Origin: Amaurobius ferox | Taxonomy: Eukaryota > Arthropoda > Arachnida > Araneae > Amaurobiidae | DNA length: 64,000 bases | Reading direction: 5' to 3' | NCBI GenBank assembly: GCA_951213105.1 | Contig: OX578147.1 | Location: 126,127,822 to 126,191,821 of the forward strand | Made by a program: the position numbers and the translations under genes | Shown here: positions 23,668 to 35,735 of the stretch, piece by piece | How the letters are laid out: the number at the start of each line of letters is the position of its first letter | Numbering within the stretch: position 1 is the stretch's first letter | Notes under the pieces: generated by a model | Told to the model about the DNA's origin: nothing | The model's database searches: none | Seen by the model: the letters and a program-made list of their open reading frames with translations, nothing else

Positions 23668-24282
23668 TTGTACGCCAAGAATTAAAAAAAAAGCTGTAAG
23701 AAATTACGAAATCATATACTGCTCAAGAAATAACTTATATAGTATACATAGCTTAGTGAAACAGAAGTAATTATCGGAATAATTAAAAACCAATCCGATA
23801 TAATATACCAGCAATATGTTAGTGAAACTGCTATAAAAAAAACGTGACGTGTCATTAACTGTTAGGCATTCTTCAAAACCATTTGTTAACATTCAGGGAC
23901 ATAGGGACTTGCGAGCCACAAACACCTCAATACCTATACACATACATAGCCTATACACATGCATAGTCAAAATCATATCTACAAGTTTTAGTTGAATCTC
24001 AATTGATGATGAAGGATTCGCATATACAATCCTTCTTTTGCAGATACAACCTCTCTTTTGCATAAACAACCGAAGCTTGTACGGCAGCACTGGCACGCCA
24101 AGTTTTTGTACAGCTGTTTCACTAACGTATTGCTATCTTATTACAGTGGATATTATTTTTCAATTATTCAGATAATGATTGCTGTTTCACTAAGCTATGA
24201 ATGCTATATAGGTTATTGCTTGGACAGTATATGAGTTCACTATTTTTTATACTTTTTATTTTTAAATACTTGCCGTACGTTT
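23668..24282. mobile_element. Foldback/MITE-like element, inverted arms of about 150 bp
   Basis: The left arm (TATACTGCTCAAG.., CATAGCTTAGTGAAACAG.., TTAGTGAAACTGCT) pairs with the complement of the right arm (24110-24282), which contains CTGTTTCACTAACG, GTTTCACTAAGCTATG and CTTGGACAGTATATG. Arms are diverged by substitutions and small gaps but stay collinear. The outermost similarity is TACGCCAAG against TACGGCAAG. No transposase is present. Confidence 0.75.
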
Positions 24283-24306
24283 TTTGTTTTTTTTCTTGCA
24301 AGGAAA

Positions 24307-24358
24307 AAATGTTTCTGTGATTGAAATAGTTACTAGCTATTTCAATCACGGAAACAAT
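24307..24358. repeat. Short palindrome
   Basis: GTTTCTGTGATTGAAATAG is followed after a few bases by CTATTTCAATCACGGAAAC, an inverted copy with one difference. It directly follows the foldback element and could be the end of another repeat. Confidence 0.75.
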
Positions 24359-24412
24359 TATGAAATTTACTACAAATAATTTACACAAAATTTACACAAA
24401 AATTTACACAAA

Positions 24413-24540
24413 ATTCTAAGCGGTCGTCTGTGAATCACGGAAAGTGGTTAAGTATTTTTCTTTCAGGACGGTTTAAATTGCCAATTTTGGTAACTTGAAT
24501 TTAATTAAAGAATTACTTTGATTTTTTTTAACTAGGGATC
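24413..24540. repeat. Dispersed repeat, pair with 26420-26540
   Basis: GCGGTCGTCTGTGAATCACG, then GACGGTTTAAATTGCCAATTT here, match GTGGTCGTCTGCAAATCACG and GACGGTTTAAATAGCGAATTT at 26420-26540. Order and spacing are the same. Confidence 0.65.
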
Positions 24541-25239
24541 TCCTCATCCTGCCTTCTACGCTTCGTCAACCTCCGTAACTCGCTTCGAAAGTTAATTTAA
24601 GAAACATTTAAAGTCGAATTTGATATTAAATATTTCTTAAACTAAAGTTTAAATCAGAGAACTGTTTATCTCAGCGTATTTTCTTAACATTTCTCGATAA
24701 ATGTACCAAATTTTATATTTTTGTATGTATAGTTTTTGAAGTACGAGCAGAGAAAATCGAGGAAAGCGCAATTTGGCAAACAAGCGACAACAACGTCAGG
24801 TACTTTTTTAATATAGAGATATTACGATATTTGTCTCTTAATTCAGGTTAAACTCTGGGACAGTGGAATTGTTCGGTGTTCACATCATAATCCTGTGTCG
24901 AAGAACCAAGACTCCCGCGGGAATTTGGTTTTCAACAGTGTTCCCAGACTAAACTGCCCGTGAAGATCTACTACGTCGTTCAAACCTTATTTATATGCTA
25001 CGCTTAGTTTTCTAATGAAAAGTAGGCATTTTTTGTTAAAAAAACAAAACAATTTTTTTTCCCAAAATAACCAAATATGAATTTTATAATTGCTAATTTT
25101 ATATATGCACTATAATTGCACTAAAAAGTCTATAAAATGTACCCAAACCTGACTCAAGTCTCATGGAACCCAAATGCTTTTGCGTGAATAACATTTTATA
25201 AAATGTTGTAAATCAGTTCTTATAACATCGACAAATTAA

Positions 25240-26060
25240 GGAACTCAATTTAAAATCTAATTCTATACACTTATAGGGCTTTTAAAGAGCTGCAAATGCT
25301 TGCTTATTGTTTAAAACTATCACGCTCAGTTTTTAGGGCAAACTTAGAAAACTTAAAATGTTCATACTTCTTCAACTTCACAAGACGATTACTCGAAAAC
25401 TATAAGAGTTTTTTTTTTTTTTTTAAATAAATATAGATTTAGATACTAGATTTCCTCATACATATTTTTGTCGCTTATTATTTATGTCCATTTTTTATAG
25501 TTTCGAAGATATTTAAAGTGAAAGAGCGAAAAATGAAAAGAAAGACATCTTCATACAGATACTTTCTAAGCTTTTCCGAAAAAATAAAGCTCTATCCAAA
25601 ATATAATTATATACACGTGTAGGCCCTTTAAAAAGCTAAAAATTTTTGCTTATTGTTTTAAGCTAGCTCTTTTAGTTTTTGAGATATAAACATTATAAAC
25701 TTGAAAAAGAAAAAATTTTTAATCTTCTTCAACTTGACAAGGCGATTACTTGAAGACTATAAGAGCTGTTTTTAATAATAAATATACATTTTACTACTAA
25801 ATTTTCTAGTACACATTTTCGTCGTTTAGTATTTATATCTATGGTCTATAGTTTACTACATGCTTTGAGTGAAATTCAGAAAAATGAAACAAAAAACACT
25901 CACTCGGAGAGCTACATTTTTAAGTTTTTCGAAATTCAGAATATTAAAATATTGAACTTATTGAACTTATTGTTCTACATTCATAATTTATACCATATTT
26001 CCGACAAAACGAATAAAAATATTTACATTTTTATCTATTAGTGTCGGGGATATAAGCGTC
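25240..26060 (+). repeat. Dispersed AT-rich repeat, two tandem units
   Basis: Two consecutive units (about 25240-25590 and 25590-26060) share ATATACAC..TTATAGGGC-type, CTTCAACTT(C/G)ACAAG and AAAACTATAAGAG blocks. They match the elements at 12400-12835 (inverted) and 51925-52490. Confidence 0.65.
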
Positions 26061-26419
26061 TAAAGTGTTTACATTTTTCGTAACGCTCCGTTTTACCCGC
26101 CACAGAAATCCCAAACGTTGAATTTTGATGTAAAAAACATCTATCTACCAAACAATCTACTAAAAAAGTGAAATTATAGTAAAAATCTACTAAAAACGTA
26201 CAATTCTATTAAATCTAATAAACCCGCTTTAAGTTTTATTTCTATTTTAACTTGCTGCGTCCAGAGATCGAGATAACACCTCAATACGCGTATTTCACGC
26301 TATAAAATAAGTATTTCAACAGTTCAGTTAATAAGAAACATGTCCACAATTTTACATATCTTTATATTTAAAATATTTACGATAGATAAAAAACTAATTC
26401 AATTCTGAACGCAAACTCA

Positions 26420-26540
26420 GATTCCTTAGTGGTCGTCTGCAAATCACGAAAAGCAGTTAATATTTTCTGACGGTTTAAATAGCGAATTTGCATGTTTTAA
26501 ATTTAATTTAAAAAATGCATTCTTATAATTACTTGAAAAT
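26420..26540. repeat. Dispersed repeat, pair with 24413-24540
   Basis: This is the second copy of the GTCGTCTGC..GACGGTTTAAAT block, about 2 kb downstream of the first and in the same orientation. Confidence 0.65.
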
Positions 26541-27879
26541 AGCGATACTTCTCTCTCAATTCAGTTGATCATCCCGAAATTTCTTGGTGGATAACATACC
26601 GATAACAATCAACGCTTTACCCAAGTCTGTCATAAGCAATTTGAGGCAAAATATTTCATGTCTGATGATTTTGTTTCTAGACGATTCGCTGCCGATAGTT
26701 TCGTCTCTTTGTGTGTGCAGCCATCCTAATGGACACCTTGGAACAGAATGATAGACATATGTAAATGTTAAATAAAATTCACAACGTTTTCATTAGTATC
26801 ACTGTGTCGTGACTGCTATATTTGAATATTTATAACTTTTATTTCACCTGAAACTCGCTTTATTATGCAAATTCCTTAGTAATATCTAATACCAGAGTAG
26901 GAAAACGGTAAATTATTTTGCTAAAGGCAGAATTTATCCATGTTGACATAAGAGAGATCATTTTTATGGTAATGTGTGTGATGGAAACAACTTTTTAACA
27001 AACTGGAATAATATATGTAATTCTTGCATTAATAGCCTTGCCTGCTAATAACTTGCTTCCTGTATGCATTTAAATTTTGTATTTGCAATTCAAAACACTG
27101 CGAAACTCCAGCTTTTGTGAGTAAAAGTGAAAAAAATGCAAAGTTATTTATTTTCTAACATTAATATTGAATATTATTTCGTAAAAAGTATGTACCTAAA
27201 CTTTAGAGAACTGAAATTAATGAAAATAAGGAAAACTAGATATAAATTCAGAAAACGAAGAATCTGGATACGAAACTTCATTAGCGGCTCATGAAGGTTT
27301 AAATATTTAGTGTTCAAAATACTTCTTCATCAGTTGTTGCCTGCTAATACTAGAAGGCATGAACAGTAAACACCAATGAACAGTATAAAAGAATGCTTTT
27401 TCATATAGTGTACAAAACAGTATATAAGCAAATTGCAGGTGTTTTGACTCCTGAAAACGTTAAGGAAATAAATTATTCATTTGATAATAAGTTTCGTTCT
27501 GAAATTTTGCATATTCACAGTTAAAAAAATTACTTTCAGAATTACTAGACTGAGTATATTCAAATAAATTTCTTCCAAAAGGATATTTTCAAATACGTTT
27601 ATTCTACTGGAATTGATTCGTCCAAATGTTATTGTATTGACAAACCCTTATCGATAATGAAGTGTGGTTCAACTCGACTTTCTCTCGACAACTCGACATC
27701 GTTACACTTTGTTGCAAAAAAAAGCATATGTGCACCAATAAAAATTTGATCTACAGCCGCGAAACTTGGCATGTATGTATCGTTTGTAAAGATATGCAAA
27801 TGATTACAATTTGGGAGCAAAAAATCATTTAATTCAGATATGGTGGTAGCAATAAGGTGGCATTTTAGTAAGTGGAAAA

Positions 27880-28740
27880 TCATTCCCTGGTTGATGTACT
27901 AGCCGATATTCGGTGCGGGGCAGAGTCAATTAAGTTACTTATGTCCCACTGTGGAAGATTCTGCCACAAATATTGGAACTGGTCAGCTAAATTAAGTGGT
28001 ATTCTGTGAAGGCTGCGATTGCAGTCCCAGCATATCCCAGACGTGTTCTATTGGTGATAAGTCTGGGGATCTGTATGGCTATAAAAGAGTATTAAATCCT
28101 CGAAGACATTGTTGAGAAAGTCGCGCAGTATGTGGTCGGGTGTTGTCTTGTTGGTGAATGGAAAATGTGCGGTTTGACTGCATTAGTAGGTCAATCGGCC
28201 GCAGAATATCTTCGGCGTACAAGAGACTTACAACACAACTGGAGGAGATCAGTTTTCCCACGAAATGGCTCCCCAGATTATCACGCCACGTGTGATAGTC
28301 GTGTACCACTCGTAAACAAATGCGGGATCGGAGCACTGGCCCTCCGTCACACACGTATGCGACGGTCATCTGCACTGATAGGGAATCAGGATTTGTCGCT
28401 AAAGACAACATGTCTCCAATCGGACACTGTCCAGGCTGACCGAGCTCGGCACCAATTCCGATTGCTCCATTTGTGTGGTAGGTGCCTTAATGGATGTCCA
28501 CTCCTAATCTCAACTTCTGCCAATCATCTTCGAAGAGTATTCCTTGATACAAGATGCATTGAGGATGGCAAATGCCTTCGAATGGCTGATAACGATGCCA
28601 TTGGTGTGGAAGTGGCTCCTTTCCTGACTGTACGATCTCTCGAATAGTTTTCTGTCTGGGGCATCCTGAGCCAATGCGACGGCTACATGCCTTCTCTAAT
28701 CCATTGTTGTCAACACCGAACAACTACCATATCGCTTCGA
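27880..28740 (-). pseudogene. Tc1-type transposase relic
   Basis: Reading the minus strand in shifting frames gives the expected order of a Tc1 transposase: a helix-turn-helix-like part (28740-28520), VVFSD before the first catalytic Asp region, QQDNTRPHTARLSQQCLRG around the second Asp, and PYRSPDLSPIEHVWDMLG with the third acidic residue. A C-terminal part follows (QYLWQNLPQWDISNLIDSAP). Frameshifts, and a stop between the Asp and Glu motifs, break it. Such enzymes cut and paste their own element at TA sites; this one cannot. Element ends were not resolved. Confidence 0.9.
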
Positions 28741-28859
28741 CCAAGATGGCGATTGATGACTGTAGTGAGGTGAATTTTACACAGAAATATAGAATTAATA
28801 TACCTTACTACCACTTACCACTAGGGCCTTCCAGCTCAGCCAATGAGTTTGTATAGTGG

Positions 28860-30318
28860 GATCCGAACGGATCTAAGTACATTACATAATGCTAAATAAA
28901 GAGTCCAAAATTTTGTGGCCACTTAACAATTTATTAAAAGAACACATGAAATACTCAATTTGACACTAAATATAACATATATACAATTACAATTACTTCC
29001 CTGCTACCCTGATTGACCTCGAGGTGTACGTTTTCAATTAATTCATACTTTTCAAAATTTCCAAATTTTTGCATATAACTACTCTTAAAATTGGTTCAGT
29101 GGGCAAAACCCCCATAAAGCTTAAAATTAACATTAACACTGGAGATCACAGCAATTACGATTAACACATACATATAAAACATTTAATCACAGATAAATCA
29201 CCATACCTTCATTACAGAAGAATCTGACACTGCATATGGCTGCTGGTGGTAATAGCTCTGCACAATGGAAATGGGTGGCGATTTTAACTATTTGGATTTC
29301 AGTTCAGTCAATGAAATTTCACAAAACAATCACCGTCAGTTGGATCGGACCGGTTGATGCGAAGACAGGGAGCTCTCCTCCTCCTAACGTCGGCTTTGTC
29401 CCAACGATTCGTATGAACATGCGTACTGACCGCTGCCGGTAGTCAAGAGCAATTTCGTAAAGAGATCATCATCAGTATGATCAGACCGGTTGATGCGAAC
29501 ACAGGGAAATCCCCTCCTCTTCCTAACGTCGGCTTGGCCCAGCGATTCGTCAGAACATGTGTACAGGCCGCTGCCAGCAGATCGTTTCCCGACTAAGTAA
29601 AAATCATCTCCTACGGACCGCAATGATTACAGTAGATGTCACCCAGTTGACGCGTGTTGTGCATAGCATAGGGGTCCAGGATTGACGCCCCCGCAAACAT
29701 TCCTTTCGCATACACTCTTTATGAAGGAGATATACGTTACGCTGTCACTACCGTCCTTGCAGTACCCCCAGTTACTACGGCTTAGATGTAGTTAAGGAAG
29801 CAAAGGGTCCCACACCACGCCGTCTAGGATTCAGAGCTGTGTTGCACTGCGAAATCAAAAAGTGGCTACTTTCTCACTGCTTCGATGTTCGCCACCGTCC
29901 GAAGAAATGCGCGCTCGGTCTGCTTCGGTGCTGACTCGATTTGGCTACAAGCCGTCATAACATAGATTATTGAAGGTTCGCACCTGATCACTAGCCACGC
30001 GTGAGTGTGCTTGCTCGCACAACCGGACACAAGACGTCGGTTCCGAGCGTATGCATTGGCCGCCCTTGATAGGGGCCACGGATACCGTGCCTGAAGATGC
30101 ATCAAAAAGCATGCCGGATCGGGCTTCCAAAAAAAAACAAGTGCCACTCACTTGGAGTGCTGTTCTCTAGAGATCAAAAAGGCAACTGAATTTCAGATTT
30201 TTCTAAAGTCCCAGCAGAAATTTTAAAACGAGGGCAACGAAAATTTAGGGAGGAAGTCCCTCGCTTTCCCATTCGATGAACACGACGTACCATAAAAACA
30301 AGGCGGTTCAACTTCAAC
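28860..30318. other. GC-richer block, unclassified, containing a tandem duplication
   Basis: Composition rises well above the surrounding intron. Start and end are diffuse. On the plus strand GCTAAATAAAGAGTCC occurs near 28890. No protein domain was recognised in any frame, and I suspect an LTR or other mobile element of unknown family. Confidence 0.35.
29343..29610. repeat. Tandem duplication, about 136-bp period, two units
   Basis: ACCGGTTGATGCGAA, TCCTAACGTCGGCTT and CCGCTGCC recur in the same order with an offset of 136 bp (CGGTTGATGC at 29351 and 29487). Confidence 0.85.
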
Positions 30319-30332
30319 ACACTCTATTGGCT

Positions 30333-30391
30333 CCCGGCCATCCACCTTGCTGCTCTAAGTCGTAGGACGAGTCGGATGGTCAGGGCTTTCG
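30333..30391 (+). mobile_element. Tail-only retroposon A, 59 bp, 14-bp target duplication
   Basis: The insert starts CCCGGCCATCC and ends GGATGGTCAGGGCTTTCG. ACACTCTATTGGCT flanks it on both sides (30319-30332 and 30392-30405). The outer stem is GGCCATCC/GGATGGTC; the inner stems are GCTC/GAGT and GTC/GAC around a GTAG loop. The long duplication indicates target-primed insertion by a LINE enzyme. Confidence 0.85.
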
Positions 30392-30842
30392 ACACTCTAT
30401 TGGCTTGCTGAGAGACGCTCATTTTCTATGCGCTCCACTAAAATCCGAGAACCGGAGGGCTTCTTATAAACCGGGTGGTCCCAGGACCGAGAGCCACACC
30501 TGACAGGGGCTATAAATTTCACGAGATTTGTAGCTGAAACTTGACATTTTGTTATAATTAATTCTTCGAATATTTACAACCCATGTCATATGCGCATACA
30601 AACGAAGGCGCCACAAAGTCCCATTTCGTCTGTGCAAAGGCATCGCTATACATAACACAATACATATTATATACATTTCAAGTAACATTACACCTGTCCC
30701 TTTTCATCCCTGGGCTACGTACAAAACATATGGAAATGCTTCATGACAATGACTACCAAATTGTGTTCGGAATGCTCTATTCATTCGCGCGATAACACTT
30801 CCACAAACTCATGGGCACACATACATACATACATACATACAG

Positions 30843-30992
30843 ATCTCCTCAAAAACGTGCGATTCGAATTCAAGGATAGTTGAAACGTGCTTTTCCGTCG
30901 AAAACTCTAATTCGCATACTTTCTAATTCCGTCGAAAACTCTAATTCAGAATACTTTTCCTATACATCATGTAATGTATATATAGGAAAAGT
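30843..30992 (+). mobile_element. Helentron-like 3' end fragment
   Basis: It contains CGTCGAAAACTCTAATTC twice and ends in a palindrome of TTTTCCTAT and ATAGGAAAAG arms. It matches the 3' ends of the other copies. An (ACAT)n run at about 30817-30840 lies just before it. Confidence 0.6.
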
Positions 30993-33900
30993 AAAAATGA
31001 AAAATGTAGATTGGGAATGAGAAATAGGCCCCTTAAAAATTGCCAGCTCAAAGTATTTGCCTACTTTGCCATTGATAAAAACACCCCTATTGATAAACGA
31101 TTTTTATTTTTATGAATTAGTCAAACATTTATCGTCCGTAAATCTTGCTAAAAATAAAGTCATCCCTAAAATGTTACATTTCAAAAAATAACCACTAACA
31201 GCGAGCACCTAAATAAGCGAATATTAAAAACATGTTTTAAATATAGATTGGAAAGAAAGTTAAATAAAGTTATTGTTTAAATGCATTTTACGATTAGAAC
31301 GTGCCAACAGGTTCCTATTCAAAATCCCACTTGAATGCTGTTAACTATTGTTAAAACTTCATTCATAAATCTTTGAAAATTGATATAATTAAATTTGTTT
31401 AAAATGTTTGCTGTGTTCACGGTTTTGAAAACCGTTAGAAAGTCCAGTTGGGGACCTTAACTGGGTACGCCACTGAACAGCTCTGAAAAAGTACAGACAT
31501 ATAATATATACATTATAGTATATAATATTTTAAAGACTTTACAAAATTAACGCTCAATTGCTGGAAGTTAAAATTGGCAGATTTTAAAGCAATCCTTCTC
31601 AGCGGATTTTGATGTCGTGCAACACGTTTTCTCATAACCATACAAAGTCTCCTAAGTAGGTCAGAAAATAGATGGGATGGATGAACCACAGTTAACTATT
31701 TCAATTTGCTACGACCTTTCTCGACGCAGCTATCTGGATTCGATTGCAGCATAAAATTAACATCAAAATAAATAAAAATGATTTTTTTATATAATATTAT
31801 TTTAAAATATTATTGGTTTATACGGACAATTCTATATGGAATTTTGAAATTCCATTGTAACATTCTTTATAAAGGATTGCTGTCAACAGTAGCTAGAAAC
31901 GTAGAATTAAATGCGTTATAAACAGCGCTTAATACGATCGTTCATTCGTTAAGATAGACAAAATTTATTTAATTTTTTTAACAGTAGAAGATGTTCCAGA
32001 ACATACTTCTGAGTAATTGACTACAAAAAAATGAGAATGACATAAAAAGAAGACTGTTTACCCAGAAGAAACAAATAAATATGCATTCTAAAAATAGTAA
32101 TACGTATAACTACATTTTGTTTATGCTTTGAATGTTAATATTTTTTTATATTTACCTCATTATACATATTAAAATATTTTGATTAAAATTTTGTCTTTTT
32201 TGTTTTAAGGTTGTATTTTTAAATGTACCTAGTATGTTACATAAAAGTAAGTTACTATTTTACGCCAGATTTATAGCCTCCTGCTATAATGAACTATCGC
32301 TAATACGTAGTAGCGCTAAAAGTAGTGGGAGAAACAGGTTGACAGATGATCACTTAGTTTCACTTCTAGGAGTCAGCTCGTTCCAGTTAAAACCAAATTA
32401 TAGAAAACACTTTTAGATGCACAACCACACTTCCACTCATAATACATTCCTTCCGATCCACCATCATCAACATAAGCGTTCAACACATTATCCCATTGCG
32501 TCCGCAATGAAATGGTTTCTCTTCATCTTGTTGGCTGTCATATTTCTCTTTTACCTACTGGATTGTATAAGTGTGGAGTGGAATGCGTAAATAGTTCATT
32601 CGTGTCGGACTTTCTTTCCATATGTTACGATATTTTATTACCGGCTTATAAGTTATTAATAATGTCTAATACATTAATAGTTCTGTATAATGTACCATTT
32701 TAGATTTTGTTTTATAAACAATGGGCCGCGAGATGTTTTCCTCTTTAATTTTTGCCCATTGCAATAAAAAATTTTGCCCATCACTGTCTTACAACCTTAT
32801 ATCCAACGTTTTCTTTTGCCAATGATTTGATACATACATCAATGTGGTACACAAGCTTGCAATTTGTGGCTAAATCAAGTTTTGCAGTCCAATCAGAATG
32901 AGTCTGATTTGGCTTCTTTAACATAACTTGGGGTGTGCAGTAAGAGATGTGTAGCTTGTTTAAAATAAAGTGGCGATTTTCAAAGTGAGTTCGGAGAATT
33001 TAAAACTAACAAAATCATTTGCTCTTTCAATTTTTGCAGCAGTTTAGATACGAAAGTTCATATATAAATATTCATAAATGAAAGGTAGAAAAACACGTTT
33101 TAGCTTAGTTACTTCTAATAGAACGATATAAGAAACTCAATGTCGATGCCTGCCGGTCAGGATTTATTATTCGAACAAATAAGCAAACTAAAATGTTATT
33201 AAACTTTTTGCATCGAATAAACTGACATTATTTGCTCTGGAATTGCTATGCCACTAATGCAGATTCGAAATTTTTGCACATTTTGATTTAAACCATTGAC
33301 AAATTGTTTCATGGCATGTGCCACCATTATGCTATTGCATCTTGGGCGTGCCACTTAAGCCATCCTTTCGCTTATCTAATTAAACATATATTTGGTTTAA
33401 ATAAAAATAAGAATATATTCAAGTTACATAAGGTTTATTGTCATTATACCGTCCTTAGAGCACGTTACAATGAACAACACATGTTGTAACTCACAATAAA
33501 AATGTAATTTATACATTTTTATGCGGCTTTTAAAGTTGCCTGTTTTTTACAATTTTGAGTATGTTTGGACATAAAAGCAAGATTAAATTATTCAAGTAAA
33601 CGTCAGTTATTTTTAAAAGATATTTAGTTTTATCGTATTTATTACTAAAAAGAGTTGTTCACCAATGTAGATTGAGCCAAAACTTACAACAGTACCTCAG
33701 CTCTCACTCTTAAAGTCGAAAATCGGAAATTGAAAGCAATTTTCAGAATTCAACATAATTTGGACTGGATAAAATGGAAATAATGTTATTATATTTGCCT
33801 TTAAGTGCAACTTTATGCTAAAAGTCAATAATTTTTATCTGTATGTCTTAAAGACAATGATTAGGTCTCCAACATTGATCGAAAATGGGTTTGCAAGAAG

Positions 33901-34324
33901 TTTAATGTTTTTCTTATCTTTCTCGAAGTCACAAAATCTTTCTGTAAAATCATTCAAAACAGAGATCAAATTTTTGTACCTATGATAATTTTGGACATTT
34001 TCGGATATTTTTACTTATTCTTGCATTCGAGCGTATTTAAGTAATTTTTTTCGAGAAAAATAATTAGAAAAAAGCTAAAGTTTAGTCATGATAAATGATA
34101 CAAAAGACACCAATATTGAATAATTTTTCCATGTTTTTAGCCACCTCGCTCAAAATTAGTTTGAACGACTACACAGAATTTTTGGGATACTATAAAATTT
34201 TTCATAGCAAAAAAAAGGGGGGCGAGAGGTTAGAATTACAAGCTAAAAACTTTACAATACTTCGAACAGTGTATCCAGTCAGCCAGACGTCAAAGTGAAA
34301 TTAAATCTCAACTTTCTTTCTTTC

Positions 34325-34517
34325 GATCCAGATCTTCAGACCTACCCGAATATGTAAGGTATCTGTTTCAACAGCCAGGATAGTGCCGTCCAATGTAGAT
34401 CTGAACACAGTGAGGACGACATCCACAAGGACCGAACCCTCCTTCGGAATAGTTTGGACAGAGCTGGTAATCGAACGCGGATCCTCCAAGTACGTTAACA
34501 ACTGAGCTATCCTACCC
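34325..34517 (-). mobile_element. tRNA-derived SINE, copy 3, shortened
   Basis: On the minus strand it starts GGGTAGGATAGCTCAGTTG (A-box) with CGTTCGATTACC (B-box), then a shortened body and a tail ending GTAGGTCTGAAGATCTGG. It lacks about 90 bp of body compared with the copy at 50500. Confidence 0.75.
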
Positions 34518-34560
34518 AAAATTGAACTTAATTTATTTGAGCATCATAGAATTGGCACAC

Positions 34561-34954
34561 TGTAACGAACTCGGCTCTCATTTTTAATTGCTCATCGCCT
34601 TGAGCCCGTTCGATGGTTCGATTTTCTATACTAAGCAAAACACTTTCATTTCACACTAACGCATTTATTACATCTAAATATTTACAGATATATACACATC
34701 TTCCCAGATTCAAATTGATTCATACAATTCACGGGACTCCGCGAGTTCCACCGTCCGTTCAGATCCAAGTCCAGAAAGCAAGTCTCCTTCTTCCAACCGC
34801 CATCCCCCTCCCCTCCAATTTCTAGCCCTTGACCCCCAGCTGTCCACAGTATCAAATTGCGTGGCCAGCTGCAAAACTCTCGGAGAAGTAAGATGGCGGA
34901 CCGAGAATAACCTTTCCCAGTCTTCTTGGCATGAACAGAAAGAGGTTCGTAACA
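34561..34954 (-). mobile_element. Solo LTR, 394 bp, CACAC target duplication
   Basis: The plus strand reads TGTAACGAAC at the left and GGTTCGTAACA at the right, an inverted LTR terminus pair, with CACAC on both sides (34556-34560, 34955-34959). AATAAA occurs only on the minus strand (near 34670), so I orient it minus. It ends 146 bp before the exon 4 acceptor. Confidence 0.75.
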
Positions 34955-35100
34955 CACACAAAACAAGCAAGCACCAAATCCTAGCTGACCAGGCTGACAT
35001 CAGGCATCAACGAATCTTTTTCACTGGAGTAAAATAAATTTGATGGGATATAATTGATCAGTAATGAAAGTCATATGACATATTCTTTGACATTTTACAG

Positions 35101-35317
35101 AACCAGAGCCTCTTCCTAAGGAATTCCTGGAAACCCTTGAATCCCTGAATGCATCAGAACAGATTAAAACACTTCTCGGGAAACTGAAGGAGTCGCGAAC
35201 CAAGGACTTACGAGACGTGGAGAGGTTCTTTGTACCCTCAGTGAGTGTCATGGACGACTACGGACTGCCCGCTGACAGCTTTATTTTGTCCTGCAACTAT
35301 GGAATCCATGACTGCTG
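35101..35317 (+). CDS. DEG/ENaC sodium channel, exon 4
   Basis: This exon encodes extracellular residues ending in the FILSCNYGIHDCW segment, equivalent to the conserved FxxSCxFNGxxC element of the family, in which the two cysteines are structural. The first half (FLETLESLNASEQIKTLLGK, then LKESRTKDLRDVERFF) is helical and charged, as expected for the finger/thumb-side helices. Borders are TTTTACAG|AA (phase 1) and TGCTG|gtaagg (phase 2). The donor is followed after 19 bp by a minisatellite. Confidence 0.93.
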
Positions 35318-35336
35318 GTAAGGGATTTCATGTACC

Positions 35337-35735
35337 GTAGAATTCTGTCGATCATCTCCCCTCAAACACGACGGAAAATCGTGAAAAATGTAAGGTGGGA
35401 GGGAGGTGCTTAACGAGATTTTTTTTATAAAAGAAACAAGTAGAATTCCATCGATCCACCATACAATGCGAGTGGAATTCGTGTAAAATGTAGGAGGAGG
35501 GCGCTTATTGGTAATTTTCCATAAAAGTAACAAGTAGAATTCCGTTGATCCAACATACAATTTGAGTAGAAATCGTGTAAAATGTAGGAGGGCGCTTATT
35601 GGGAATTTTTGATGAAAATAACAAGTTTAATTCCACCGATCCGCCATACAATGCGAATGGAAATCGTGTAAAATGTAGGAGGAGGGCGCTTATTGGAATT
35701 TTTGATAAAAGTAACAAGTAGAATTCCGTCGATCC
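35337..35735. repeat. Minisatellite of about 92 bp, 4 to 5 units
   Basis: GTAGAATTCC(G/A)TCGATCC-type starts occur at 35337, 35442, 35534, 35625 and 35718. The units contain AAATCGTGTAAAATGTAGGA and GGGCGCTTATTGG. The first unit is 105 bp and the others are 91-93 bp. It begins 19 bp after the exon 4 donor site. Confidence 0.93.

Larger units (their letters stand above)
20085..35100 (+). other. Intron 3 of the channel gene, about 15 kb
   Basis: The borders are CACA|GTAAGT and CATTTTACAG. Recognised contents are a GC-rich repeat (20140-20650), an RTE-like repeat (21205-21806), a foldback element (23668-24282), dispersed repeats, a Tc1 relic (27880-28740), a GC-rich block with a tandem duplication (28860-30480), a tail-only retroposon (30333), a SINE (34325) and a solo LTR (34561). 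Stretches 20650-21200, 21810-23660, 26540-27600 and 31000-34300 are AT-rich with nothing recognised. Confidence 0.8.

Noticed and set aside
28132..28647. 171-codon plus-strand frame
   Set aside because: It is the antisense shadow of the Tc1 transposase relic.
34682..35000. Minus-strand frames of about 95 codons next to exon 4
   Set aside because: They lie mostly inside the 34561-34954 solo LTR and have no recognised domain.
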